Positions 56,755 to 64,000 of a DNA stretch of 64,000 nt are shown piece by piece (positions within the stretch are counted from its first letter, which is position 1; the number at the start of each line of letters is the position of its first letter). Below the pieces are notes generated by a model that was not told the origin of the DNA, ran no database searches, and was given only the letters and a program-made list of their open reading frames with translations. The stretch is from Koleobacter methoxysyntrophicus (GTDB lineage: Bacteria > Bacillota > Thermosediminibacteria > Koleobacterales > Koleobacteraceae). Where the stretch lies: NCBI RefSeq assembly GCF_017301615.1, contig NZ_CP059066.1, forward strand, positions 62,001 through 126,000, in the 5' to 3' direction. Position numbers and translations under genes: made by a program.

Positions 56755-57321
56755 TCAAAAAGCATTCCACAGATCGTCCCTGCTGGCAGACACTGCCCAG
56801 GCTCCGGCTTTCAGAGCATCGCTCACCTCTTTTTTCCCCTCTATGAGCCCCCCCGCTATCAGCGGGTGATAGACGTTTTCGTGAATCTTTTTAATTATCT
56901 TCGGTATAACTCCGGGTAATACCTCTACAGCATCGGGGTCCACCTGCCGTATTGTGCGGACAGCGGTATCGACGGCCAGACTATCAAGTAAAAATATGCG
57001 CTGGATAGCGAAGATGCCTTCCTTCTTTGCTGAAGAAATTAAATTGCTCCTTGTCGAGATTATTCCGTCAGGCTTTATTTCTTCGGCTACATATCTTAAA
57101 CCGGCGGCGTCCTTACTGATGCCTTCCAGTAAATCTATGTGAAGAAAAACCCTTTTTCGTGCCTTTTTTATGTGGGAAACAGGGTATTTGATATTAAAGA
57201 TATCACCTATAAGCATAAATATACACCTAACCGGTTTGTCCAGGGCTAGATCTACGACATCGATATCCCTAATAGCCGCTATGACCGGGTAGGCTTTCAG
57301 GTCAGTCAGTAACTCCCTCAA
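56755..57321 (-). CDS. glpP: Glycerol uptake operon antiterminator GlpP
   Basis: A 188-aa protein with a TIM-barrel-like fold. Family signatures: PVIAAIRDID at the N-terminus, FLHIDLLEGISKD, GIISTRSNLISSAKKEG, and PLIAGGLIEGKKEV near the end. GlpP, activated by glycerol-3-phosphate, binds leader mRNA and prevents termination. TTG 57321 has AGGAG 8 nt upstream; the GTG at 57330 overlaps that site. It is the first gene after a consensus sigma54 promoter. Confidence 0.93.
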   Translation of the reverse strand: MRELLTDLKAYPVIAAIRDIDVVDLALDKPVRCIFMLIGDIFNIKYPVSHIKKARKRVFLHIDLLEGISKDAAGLRYVAEEIKPDGIISTRSNLISSAKKEGIFAIQRIFLLDSLAVDTAVRTIRQVDPDAVEVLPGVIPKIIKKIHENVYHPLIAGGLIEGKKEVSDALKAGAWAVSASRDDLWNAF

Positions 57322-57383
57322 CGGTTTCACTCCTGACTAAACTTATTGAATTAAAAATTCTGTCTCTCCCTAAATTTTAAATA

Positions 57384-57398
57384 GCAAAATTTGTGCCA
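57384..57398 (-). promoter_or_regulatory. Sigma54 (-24/-12) promoter of the glp operon
   Basis: TGGCAC-AAATT-TTGC-T on the minus strand (57398 to 57384), a perfect -24/-12 consensus with exact N5 spacing, about 63 nt upstream of the glpP start. Confidence 0.9.
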
Positions 57399-57571
57399 GG
57401 GGGCTAAGCCCTGCAACTGACAAACTTGTTGGGAAAAAATATCAATCCCATAAAACTTAGTGGGTAATTTTCACCAATCAGCCTTTGTCCAATATATTTT
57501 TATTCTGGATTTGCCTCAAATATTCTCTTAAAATTATCTATTAGAGTTTTTTATTCGGTAATTTGGATATT

Positions 57572-58168
57572 TTAGGGCTTAATCTTTTTGCCAAGTTTAT
57601 GCTCCTTACCTGACAGAAGCCTTTTTATATTGCTCCTGTGCCTGTAAACAGCTATCACAGCTATTATTGCACCGTACATTAAGTATTTGGCCGGGTAGCG
57701 GAAAACCGCTAGGAAAAATGGGAAAAGACCGCTGCCTACGATAGACCCCACGGAAACATATCTCGTTAGCATAATTGCTCCTATGCCCACCAGAGAAGAA
57801 AACAGCGCCGCCTTAGGGGCCAGGGCAAAGGTAACGCCCATGCTTGTAGCTATGCCTTTGCCACCGCTGAAATTGAGGAACAGCGACCAATCGTGGCCGA
57901 TTATCACAAAAAGGCCGCTAAAGAGTGCCAAGGTCTCGCCGCCCAATAATCTGGCTAGCGTAACCACGAGAAATCCTTTAAGGAAGTCGGCTGCATACAC
58001 CGCTGCTGCAGCCCTGCCGCCCACTACCCTGAACACATTTGTGGTTCCCGGGTTGCCGCTGCCGTATTTTTTTATATCGATACCGTAATATTTTTTACAT
58101 ATCAGATCTGCAAAAGATATAGAACCTATTAAATAACTTGTAATCCCTGCAAGTAAATATATAAACAT
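57572..58168 (-). CDS. plsY: Glycerol-3-phosphate acyltransferase PlsY
   Basis: A 198-aa membrane acyltransferase that moves the acyl group of acyl-phosphate to glycerol-3-phosphate, the first step of phospholipid synthesis. Three conserved motifs are present: KYGSGNPGTTNVFRVVG, GHDWSLFLNFSGGKGIATS and a C-terminal AVYRHRSNIKRLLSGKEHKLG. ATG 58168 has GAGAGGTG 6 nt upstream; GTG 58177 is an alternative. It lies upstream of the glp genes but before their own promoter. Confidence 0.95.
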   Translation of the reverse strand: MFIYLLAGITSYLIGSISFADLICKKYYGIDIKKYGSGNPGTTNVFRVVGGRAAAAVYAADFLKGFLVVTLARLLGGETLALFSGLFVIIGHDWSLFLNFSGGKGIATSMGVTFALAPKAALFSSLVGIGAIMLTRYVSVGSIVGSGLFPFFLAVFRYPAKYLMYGAIIAVIAVYRHRSNIKRLLSGKEHKLGKKIKP

Positions 58169-58177
58169 AACGTTCAC

Positions 58178-58747
58178 CTCTCGCTCTTACTTATAGCTCT
58201 CTCGAAAACTCTCAAAGCATTATGGATTCTACCTTTAACAGTTGGTAAAAACCCGTTAAGAGTTTTTCTTGGCGCTTTTTGCCGCTATATTGAGAGTGTC
58301 TATTTCGTCATGCATATGTTCCCTGCATCATCTTCTCTCACATTTAATCTTCTATTCTCCATTCGGTTTTTTAATGCTTTTGTATTACAGCCATCAAATT
58401 TTTAAAGTGTAGTTATGAAAAATTATCGTCTTAATTATTTTAATCTTTTTCTGTTTTTCAAGTTTATCTTTACTTATTTTTATTTTAACATATTTATTAA
58501 TTAATGGAAATAAAAAAATTATACTTTTTAAAAAAATCTCCTTTTTCCCCAAATTGAAATAATAACTGCAACATTTCACGAAAAACATGATGATTGGTTA
58601 TTCCAGTCTTATCAAGCCTAACAACGACAGTTATTGAAGGTAGGTTACCCTTTGATTACCAGTTAAACCACTATCATAACCTCAGGGGAGCGGAATGGTC
58701 TACACCTTCAGGCTATCTGTTTATTCTGATAAGATTCTATTATTTGA
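58178..58747. other. AT-rich intergenic region with decayed sequence
   Basis: 570 nt without an intact gene. It should contain the plsY promoter (not confidently located). The part 58590-58747 has short open stretches that may be remains of a transposon, but I could not identify them. Confidence 0.4.
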
Positions 58748-58996
<249 letters not shown>

Positions 58997-59143
58997 TCAT
59001 ACCAGGTCTTTCGCTTTGGTTCTACTTTTTTTGCCTTGTTGCATTTAATTTTACAATGAACCTTTCCAGCTGCGTTACTTCTTACAGACACAAAATTCTT
59101 GACAAGTCTCCCTTTTTAAGAAGGTATACTTATCATCTTAATT

Positions 59144-59650
59144 TTAGCGCTCCTCCTCTTTTATAATAGATTCCATCTCATTGATAAATTTCTCAACATC
59201 CTTTTTTAGATTATCCACAGCTTCTGGAAAAATCTCTAACAATCTTGCTATTCGTTCGGGCATAAGATTAAACCCATAAATATTTCTAAAAATATGTCTA
59301 AATCCCCTAAATTCATTAAGCAATAATTTAGAATCTGTATTTATAAAAGCTGGTCTCTCCCCTTCTATCGGCATAGACATTTGCTCAAGTAATTCTAAAT
59401 GCCATTCAGCCCCAGATGGCATAAAACCATCTATATTTTTTGCAACAATTTTAAACATATTTTCAACAGCAGTATAAAAATCATGGAAAATAGAACCAAC
59501 AGCTCTTAACACAAAATCATCAGTCTGTTTTTGCTTCAAAGTTTTTTTGTCAAACATATCTTTGGTTTTTAAAGTATCATACAATTTTTGTATATTCTCA
59601 AGTTCCATTTTGAGTCTTGCTGAAATAACTTTTATTTTACCCACATCCAC
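59144..59650 (-). CDS. HEPN-domain protein, HepT-like toxin candidate
   Basis: A 168-aa helical protein that pairs with the nucleotidyltransferase gene immediately upstream; the start overlaps its stop by one base. The active motif of HepT RNases, R-x4-H-x-Y, appears here as R118-HIFR-N123-I-Y125 within RGFRHIFRNIYGF, so the catalytic His is Asn. It may therefore be an inactive toxin or a family variant. GTG start. The pair lies in a zone rich in mobile-element remnants. Confidence 0.8.
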   Translation of the reverse strand: MDVGKIKVISARLKMELENIQKLYDTLKTKDMFDKKTLKQKQTDDFVLRAVGSIFHDFYTAVENMFKIVAKNIDGFMPSGAEWHLELLEQMSMPIEGERPAFINTDSKLLLNEFRGFRHIFRNIYGFNLMPERIARLLEIFPEAVDNLKKDVEKFINEMESIIKEEER

Positions 59651-60027
59651 TACCCTATTTCCCTCCCCTCTTTCTCTATTTCCTTTAACAAAGCCTCTGT
59701 AGCATCCCGTTGTGTAACTATACTCACTTTATAAGGTCTTGCAATATTCTCTATCTCAGCAAACATTGTCCAGTAGTTAAACTTATCATCATCCCAATCA
59801 TCTATAAAAATGTCAATATCTGAAAACTTCCAAAAATCAAATCCCCTTGCCAGTGATCCATACAAGACAACTTTACTCACATTATATTTTTCTTTCAAAA
59901 ATTTAGCAATCTTATACGCTTTATCTAACGCATCCTTTTTTCGTATTTTTAGCATTTCTTTCTCTTTTTCACTCTTTAACCGCCAATTTTCACATATTTT
60001 CTTTTTCTCCTCATCAGTGATACTCAT
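59650..60027 (-). CDS. MNT-type nucleotidyltransferase (MntA-like antitoxin)
   Basis: A 125-aa minimal nucleotidyltransferase. The N-terminal helical part precedes VVLYGSLARGFDFWKFSDIDIFI, with the GS motif and the D-x-D metal ligands. In MntA-HepT modules the enzyme AMPylates a Tyr of the toxin; the candidate target here is Y125 of the partner. ATG 60027 is chosen; GTG 60036 is also open. Both genes are co-transcribed. Confidence 0.85.
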   Translation of the reverse strand: MSITDEEKKKICENWRLKSEKEKEMLKIRKKDALDKAYKIAKFLKEKYNVSKVVLYGSLARGFDFWKFSDIDIFIDDWDDDKFNYWTMFAEIENIARPYKVSIVTQRDATEALLKEIEKEGREIG

Positions 60028-60249
60028 CTTCCTCACCCCACAAAATTTCTTTATATATATTCTGCCATTTTATAGCATTTATATCAATCACCCCAAAAAG
60101 CTCATAAGAAGCACCGCATTTAAAACCGTCACTATAATTCCTATAGTCTACAACAACACTTTATAAAGCGATGTATTTGCAAACTTACCCATGATCTTTT
60201 TTGAAGAAGTCAAATAAATGGGCAAAAGGATTGTAATTTTGTATGTGCG

Positions 60250-60370
60250 TGGTCAAAAAAGTTTATACCTTTCCTAAAGCAGTATCAATAAGCTCTTCTA
60301 CTTGTTTTATAGGCTTATCACTTATTCTCATGCACCCCAAAGCTATAGAGGAAGCCTTTATTTCTTCAAA
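60250..60370 (-). pseudogene. Aldo/keto reductase, truncated and frameshifted remnant
   Basis: On the minus strand the peptide IKASSIALGCMRISDKPIKQ, then VEELIDTALG is visible, the N-terminal region of YdhF-type aldo/keto reductases. A frameshift follows, after which GINFFDHAH (the family GINFFDTADIYG motif) can be read in the next frame. The original 5' end is missing: the sequence starts exactly at the edge of repeat copy B. Confidence 0.75.
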
Positions 60371-60374
60371 AGAC

Positions 60375-60563
60375 TATATACTTTGTTCAGGATACGGGCA
60401 AGTCCAGTTGAAGAAATGGCAAATCCCGGAGCGACTGTTAATTTGGCTCGAAGCCATGGATGGCGAAGAGCCAAATTCCAGAGTGAGCGGAGCATGGAGG
60501 CGGAGCGAACGGCAAGCGGAGGGATGCCATTTATAATTCTCTCTGAGCTAAGGGGATAGCCAT
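60375..60563 (+). repeat. Dispersed structured repeat, copy B (full length)
   Basis: 189 bp, nearly identical to copy A at the far end of the window, with the same ends (TATATACTTT and GGGGATAG-CAT), the same outer arms (AAATGGCA at 60414-60421 with TGCCATTT) and inner arms (AATTTGGCTC with GAGCCAAATT). It abuts the broken aldo/keto reductase gene. Confidence 0.9.
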
Positions 60564-60619
60564 ATTTCTTCATTGCCAATATTTATATACTTCACCTTTT
60601 ACACCTTCTCCTTTCAACT

Positions 60620-60819
60620 TCAATCAATAATTTCCTCCCCATTTTCTAGGTTAATCACATAAGCTCTGCCCTTCTCAATTTCAATAAACCCAATGGAATT
60701 TACCTTACCCTCCCTCTTGCTGAGAGAAGTAGTATAACACTACACTCTTTCAAAAACCTAAACGCCTTTTCCCAGGACTTATAATCCCCGTGAGTATTAC
60801 TTACAAGTCCTATTTTCAC
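60620..60819 (-). pseudogene. Metallophosphoesterase (YfcE-like), internally deleted remnant
   Basis: From a GTG at 60819 the minus strand encodes KIGLVSNTHGDYKSWEKAFR, FLKECSVI, the start of a YfcE/MJ0936-type phosphodiesterase with the D/N-x-H metal motif. About 80 residues are then missing. After a frameshift the family C-terminus SIGFIEIEKGRAYVINLENG follows. It is therefore a deletion relic. Confidence 0.75.
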
Positions 60820-60833
60820 AAATACCACCTTCT

Positions 60834-61442
60834 TCAAACTTTGTATTTATCAAGCTCCTTCTTAAAGTTTGTAACAAGTGTCTCCATCTGCTTTATCTGT
60901 TCTATAAATCCCCTTATTCTGTTTGAATACTCTGTAACATTGGCACTCATTTCCTCAGAAGAAGCCGAATTCTCTTCTGAAATGGCTGCTAGATTTTCAA
61001 GATGCCCAAAGACTTCTGAAAGCTTATCTGCCTCTTCATAAAGCCTGTTTGCAGATTCGACTATGACACTTGATATCCCAGCAACCTCTTCTGTCGCCTT
61101 TGTATTCTTTTCTGCCACTTTCTTCAGAGTAGAAATACTCTTTTTGAGCCTTTCAAACTGGGCACTTATATTCTCTGCCAAAGCCTCCACCTGACCTGTA
61201 AAATTGACTAAGCTTCCTGTTATAGTCTTTACCGCATTCTTTGAATTTTTAGCTAAATTCCTCACCTCTTCTGCTACTACTGCAAACCCTCTTCCTGCTT
61301 CTCCTGCCCTTGCCGCCTCAATAGCCGCATTTAGCGCCAGCAAATTAGCCTGGTCTGAAATTTCTTCCACAGTAGTAGCTATTGCCATGATGTCTTTAGC
61401 GCTGTCTGAAAGCAACCTGCCCATTTCGTATGTACTAGAAAA
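60834..61442 (-). pseudogene. Methyl-accepting chemotaxis protein, C-terminal part, interrupted
   Basis: About 200 codons of a chemoreceptor cytoplasmic domain: tip region [20 protein letters not shown], then a coiled coil ending [20 protein letters not shown]. The N-terminal sensor, membrane helices and HAMP are missing because an IS110 fragment begins at about 61443. The open frame continues to an ATG at 61484, but that part is antisense to the transposase and is not chemoreceptor sequence. Confidence 0.82.
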
Positions 61443-61448
61443 AGGCAT

Positions 61449-61991
61449 TTGGATATTATCGAGTACTTTGATAGACAGATCCAAGCCATACTTGCAGAGA
61501 TTAAAACCATTATTGATGAGAACAAGAATACCCGGTTTGTTAAGCAGCTTAATCTCCTTGAATCCATCCCCGGAGTTGGCTTTATATCAGCTTTCACCAT
61601 CATGTGTGAAATCGGGGATTTTGACGCTTTTAAAAGCCCCAAGCAGCTTATTGCTTACTTCGGCATAGACCCTTCTGTTAATGAATCCGGTAAGTTCAAA
61701 GGCTCAAAAAACCGGATATCTAAACGTGGAACCAGGATCGGAAGGCGGGCGTTGTATGCAGTAGCTATTGCTTTGACAAGAAAAAGAAGAAATGGCCAGT
61801 TGATAAATCCTGTACTCTACAAATACTATCAGAAGAAACTTGAATCAAAACCTAAAAAGGTAGCATTAGTGGCTATCATGCATAAGGTCAGTAACATTAT
61901 CTTTGCTCTGCTGCGGGATGAAAAGCCATTTGTGCTCAAAACCCCGGAAGAGCATTGCATGGAATATAAAAACCTTGTTACTGCTGCTTAG
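61449..61991 (+). pseudogene. IS110-family transposase, C-terminal fragment
   Basis: 180 codons corresponding to the transposase_20 half of IS110 proteins: [57 protein letters not shown]. The N-terminal DEDD RuvC-like domain is missing, so this is a 5'-truncated element. It is joined directly to the interrupted chemoreceptor gene. Confidence 0.88.
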
Positions 61992-62467
61992 TATACTGTT
62001 GTAATACCTGGCAAGGCACCAGATGTATTTCAACCTTAGTCATCCCCCCATTGGATGGCCTGCAGGTGAAAGTTGCAGATGCCCTTTTGGCTGGTTATCG
62101 TATGCTGAAAGGCTCGCTGTCAACTGGATTTTTGAAAAAGTTTTTTCCTAAATTAACCAGTAAGTTTGGGTTTTATTGCTTTTGCTAACTACCTGTCTTA
62201 ATTGGTAATTTGCTGTTTTGCTTTTTTTAAGTCAATGTTCGACTTTTTCATTGGCTTGTTCACTGTGCCTATTTTTATCAATAAATTTCCTCGGGGTTTT
62301 TAAAATTTATCCCTTGACTTTTTCTAGCTGGTCTAAAACTACATTAATGTATGTTATATTATCTATTCTATAAAATTTGTTGAAGATCCTTTATATTTCC
62401 ATAAAAAATGACACTACATTTCATAGCGCCCTTATTTTTACACCCACACCCACCCCCACAAAAGAGT
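61992..62467. other. Non-coding tail of the IS110 fragment and AT-rich spacer
   Basis: No gene. The first 200 nt probably belong to the right non-coding end of the IS110-type element. Later sequence holds a C-rich tract (CACCCACACCCACCCCCAC near 62438-62456). No RNA gene was recognised. Confidence 0.4.
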
Positions 62468-62686
62468 TAAGTCCGTATAATTGTGTAAAGAGGGGTTGAG
62501 CCACCTCCACCCCTCTGGTTAGAATTAAAGGTAAACAAAAGCTAACTGGAGGGATGAGAAATGGCTCAATATAATATTACCATTGATTCAGAACTTTTGC
62601 ATTATCTTTTTTAAAAAGAGGCCCAAGATGAAGGGATGGTCGAGTTTTTATCCGTACTCAATCAAATACTGCAGGCCCAAGCTTGA
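62468..62686 (+). pseudogene. IS256-family (Mutator) element, left end and transposase N-terminal remnant
   Basis: AAGTCCGTATAATTGTGTAAAG at 62468 on resembles the terminal inverted repeat of IS256-type elements. From ATG 62561 (after GGAGGG) the frame reads MAQYNITIDSELLHYLF, stop, KEAQDEGMVEFLSVLNQIL, QAQA, stop: the usual N-terminus of Mutator transposases with an in-frame stop at 62612-62614. The rest is gone. Confidence 0.75.
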
Positions 62687-62764
62687 TACCGGATTAATGG
62701 ATGAAATAAGCAAAAAAGCCGAGATGATGGGGATTTCAGTATCACCATTAGGAAGATAAATAAA

Positions 62765-62798
62765 AAAATTCAAAAACCCCGCAAATCCTTGCAGGGCT
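62765..62798 (-). terminator. Terminator downstream of tRNA-Thr
   Basis: CCCTGCAA-GGAT-TTGCGGGG on the minus strand (62796 to 62777) followed by TTTTTG and more T-rich sequence. Confidence 0.88.
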
Positions 62799-62809
62799 TG
62801 GTTTTCGTC

Positions 62810-62884
62810 TGGAGCTGATGGAGGGATTCGAACCCTCGACCTGCGCATTACGAGTGCGCTGCTCTACCCCTGAGCCACATCAGC
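62810..62884 (-). tRNA. tRNA-Thr (anticodon CGU)
   Basis: 75 nt including encoded CCA. Acceptor GCTGATG/CATCAGC, D-arm GCTC-AGGGGTA-GAGC, anticodon stem GCGCA/TGCGC with loop CTCGTAA, and T-arm GAGGG-TTCGAAT-CCCTC are all intact. It is read on the minus strand. Confidence 0.97.
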
Positions 62885-62980
62885 CCATTTTAATTTTTTC
62901 TACAGACAAAAGGATAGCAGATTATCATCTCCGTGTCAATAATTTTTACCGCATCTTATACCGGCATAAGCTCAAAGTTT

Positions 62981-63505
62981 CTAGATTATCTTTACGCCGA
63001 GGGTATTTTCCATTTCTCTTAAAGCAAATTTATGAGCTTCTTCATCGAATGAAGCAACCCCATCTTTTATCACCGTTACCTTGTAATTCAGCATCCTCGC
63101 ATCAGCTGCAGTATACAGGACACAGATATTAGTGCAAACACCAACAAGTATTAACTCTGAAACGTTCATCTCTCTTAGGGTGGCATCCAGGTCCGTTCCG
63201 AAGAATGCGCTATATCTCCTCTTCGGAATGATGTAGTCTCCGGGCCGGGGGGCCAGTGAATCTATAATTTCTCCGCCCTTAGTATTTTTTATGCAGTGCG
63301 GTTTAAACATCTGAAATTCGGCATCATCTGTTCTGTGGCAGTCGCAGATGTAAATAACGGGCATTTCTTCTTCCCTTGCTTCTTTTATGATTCTTTGAAT
63401 TTCCGCAGCAATCCTTTCTGCAGATTTACCGATATAAAGAGCCCCATCCGGCTGGATGAAATCGTTTAGCATATCTATGACCAGCAATGCTTTTTTCCCG
63501 TTCAA
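62981..63505 (-). CDS. Isochorismatase-like cysteine hydrolase
   Basis: A 174-aa alpha/beta hydrolase of the isochorismatase/nicotinamidase superfamily. The catalytic triad is visible as Asp11 (VIDMLNDF), Lys in IPKRRYSAFFGTDLD and Cys in GVCTNICVLYTAADA. The DCHRTDD segment may bind metal, as in nicotinamidase, but the substrate (nicotinamide, carbamoyl compounds or others) is not settled. TTG start with AAAGGGGG 8 nt upstream. Confidence 0.9.
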   Translation of the reverse strand: MNGKKALLVIDMLNDFIQPDGALYIGKSAERIAAEIQRIIKEAREEEMPVIYICDCHRTDDAEFQMFKPHCIKNTKGGEIIDSLAPRPGDYIIPKRRYSAFFGTDLDATLREMNVSELILVGVCTNICVLYTAADARMLNYKVTVIKDGVASFDEEAHKFALREMENTLGVKII

Positions 63506-63525
63506 ACTCTATACCCCCTTTCCTT

Positions 63526-63807
63526 TTAAGGTTTATCCGAAATCAACATATACGATTTCTTGCCGGTGTCCTCGTTTTCTTTTACCTCATAGAGCCGGTC
63601 CATCTGTAATTTGTGGGTTTTAACAAAGCCCTCAATGAAATCGGTGCTTTCTCCTGTAAATCTTACGGCTATACCGCAGCTTGAACTGATTTCTCTGGGA
63701 ACGGGTATTGAATAAGTGTAATAGCCGGCTTGCTTTAACACTTTTTCGAATTTAACGGCATGAGAAACAGATAAAAAGGTAGCGAGAAAGGTTTTGTTTT
63801 CTTTCAT
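63526..63807 (-). CDS. DUF3343 protein (putative Se/S carrier-like)
   Basis: A 93-aa protein. The pattern FLSVSHAVKFEKVLKQAGYY, TYSIPVPREISSSCGIAVRF with the conserved SSCG is characteristic of DUF3343, which is often annotated as a putative Se/S carrier. It lies 20 nt upstream of the cysteine hydrolase and after a SufB/D-like gene on the same strand, which suggests a sulfur/selenium link. That link is inferred from context only. Confidence 0.85.
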   Translation of the reverse strand: MKENKTFLATFLSVSHAVKFEKVLKQAGYYTYSIPVPREISSSCGIAVRFTGESTDFIEGFVKTHKLQMDRLYEVKENEDTGKKSYMLISDKP

Positions 63808-63836
63808 TTAAACCGCCTCTTAAAGAATGTCATGAT

Positions 63837-64000
63837 TTATCTTAAAAAACCTTCTATGACCGCCCGAACGGCTTCTTCTTCTGTAAGGCCCAGGCTCATC
63901 AGCTTGATTATCTGTTCCCCTGCTATTTTACCTATTGCTGCCTCATGGGTAAGTTCAGCCAGAGGGTGTTCGGCCCATATTTCGGGAACGGATCTTATTT
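63837..64000 (-). CDS. SufB/SufD-like Fe-S assembly protein, C-terminus (runs off right edge)
   Basis: 53 codons are visible, ending FLR-stop: AELTHEAAIGKIAGEQIIKL, MSLGLTEEEAVRAVIEGF. This matches the C-terminal motif of SufB/SufD proteins (H-E-A-x-I-G-K-I ... L-M-x-x-G-L-x-x-x-E-A). The protein would take part in iron-sulfur cluster assembly. The rest lies outside the window, so B versus D cannot be decided. Confidence 0.85.
   Translation of the reverse strand, partial: IRSVPEIWAEHPLAELTHEAAIGKIAGEQIIKLMSLGLTEEEAVRAVIEGFLR

Noticed and set aside
61443-61484. Upstream codons of the chemoreceptor reading frame
   Set aside because: They are antisense to the IS110 fragment and do not resemble chemoreceptor sequence.
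62438-62456. C-rich tract CACCCACACCC as a regulatory or i-motif element
   Set aside because: It is short, lies within transposon debris and has no supporting context.

Overview
The window looks like a chromosome segment of a low-to-medium GC, Gram-positive anaerobe of the class Clostridia. Evidence: strong AGGAGG-type ribosome sites, frequent TTG/GTG starts, a T-box leader, the pcrA-ligA-gatCAB order, YerC, GlpP, a desulfoferrodoxin, CstA and an archaeal-type fructose-bisphosphatase. A thermophilic Thermosediminibacterales/Thermoanaerobacterales-like host is a guess from gene content. Most genes lie on the minus strand.

Left part (1-9 kb): the first codons of an isoleucyl-tRNA synthetase with its promoter and an Ile-type T-box; a complete peptide ABC transporter (dppABCDF); an intact IS1634-type insertion sequence with a 6-bp target duplication. 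9-19 kb: housekeeping block pdp-cdd-pcrA-ligA-gatCAB, a CadC-like ArsR repressor and YerC. 19-27 kb (plus strand): an M20 peptidase, an amidohydrolase coupled to a BTAD/SARP regulator, a MATE exporter, and a desulfoferrodoxin / ACT-like regulator / ferritin group.

26.9-33.2 kb holds what reads as a flavin-based extracellular electron transfer locus: demethylmenaquinone-type prenyltransferase and polyprenyl synthase, an ApbE flavin transferase lipoprotein, a lipoprotein with two tandem FMN-attachment domains (PplA-like), and a divergent membrane-anchored type II NADH dehydrogenase. 33.4-43.7 kb: birA, a metallo-hydrolase, a nucleoside kinase, a UPF0182 membrane protein, phosphohexomutase and cstA.

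43.9-58.2 kb is a glycerol/dihydroxyacetone regulon: class V FBP aldolase/phosphatase, dhaKLM, a soluble chemoreceptor fused to a PhnD-like binding domain, an HPr-PAS-sigma54 activator, a three-gene glycerol-3-phosphate dehydrogenase, glpK, a pair of small membrane proteins where glpF would be expected, the antiterminator glpP, and plsY. Two good -24/-12 (sigma54) promoters precede glpP and dhaK, and two terminators placed before later glp genes are natural targets for GlpP. Glycerol would thus be taken up, phosphorylated and oxidised to DHAP, joined by DhaKLM-derived DHAP, and passed to glycolysis, gluconeogenesis (FBPA/P) or phospholipid synthesis (PlsY).

58.2-62.7 kb is a decay zone: remnants of IS30, IS110 and IS256 elements, a nucleotidyltransferase-HEPN pair, and fragments of aldo/keto reductase, metallophosphoesterase and chemoreceptor genes. 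The right end has tRNA-Thr(CGU), a cysteine hydrolase, a DUF3343 protein and the C-terminus of a SufB/SufD-like protein. A dispersed, hairpin-forming intergenic repeat (at least five full or partial copies) runs through the whole window. No CRISPR array was seen.
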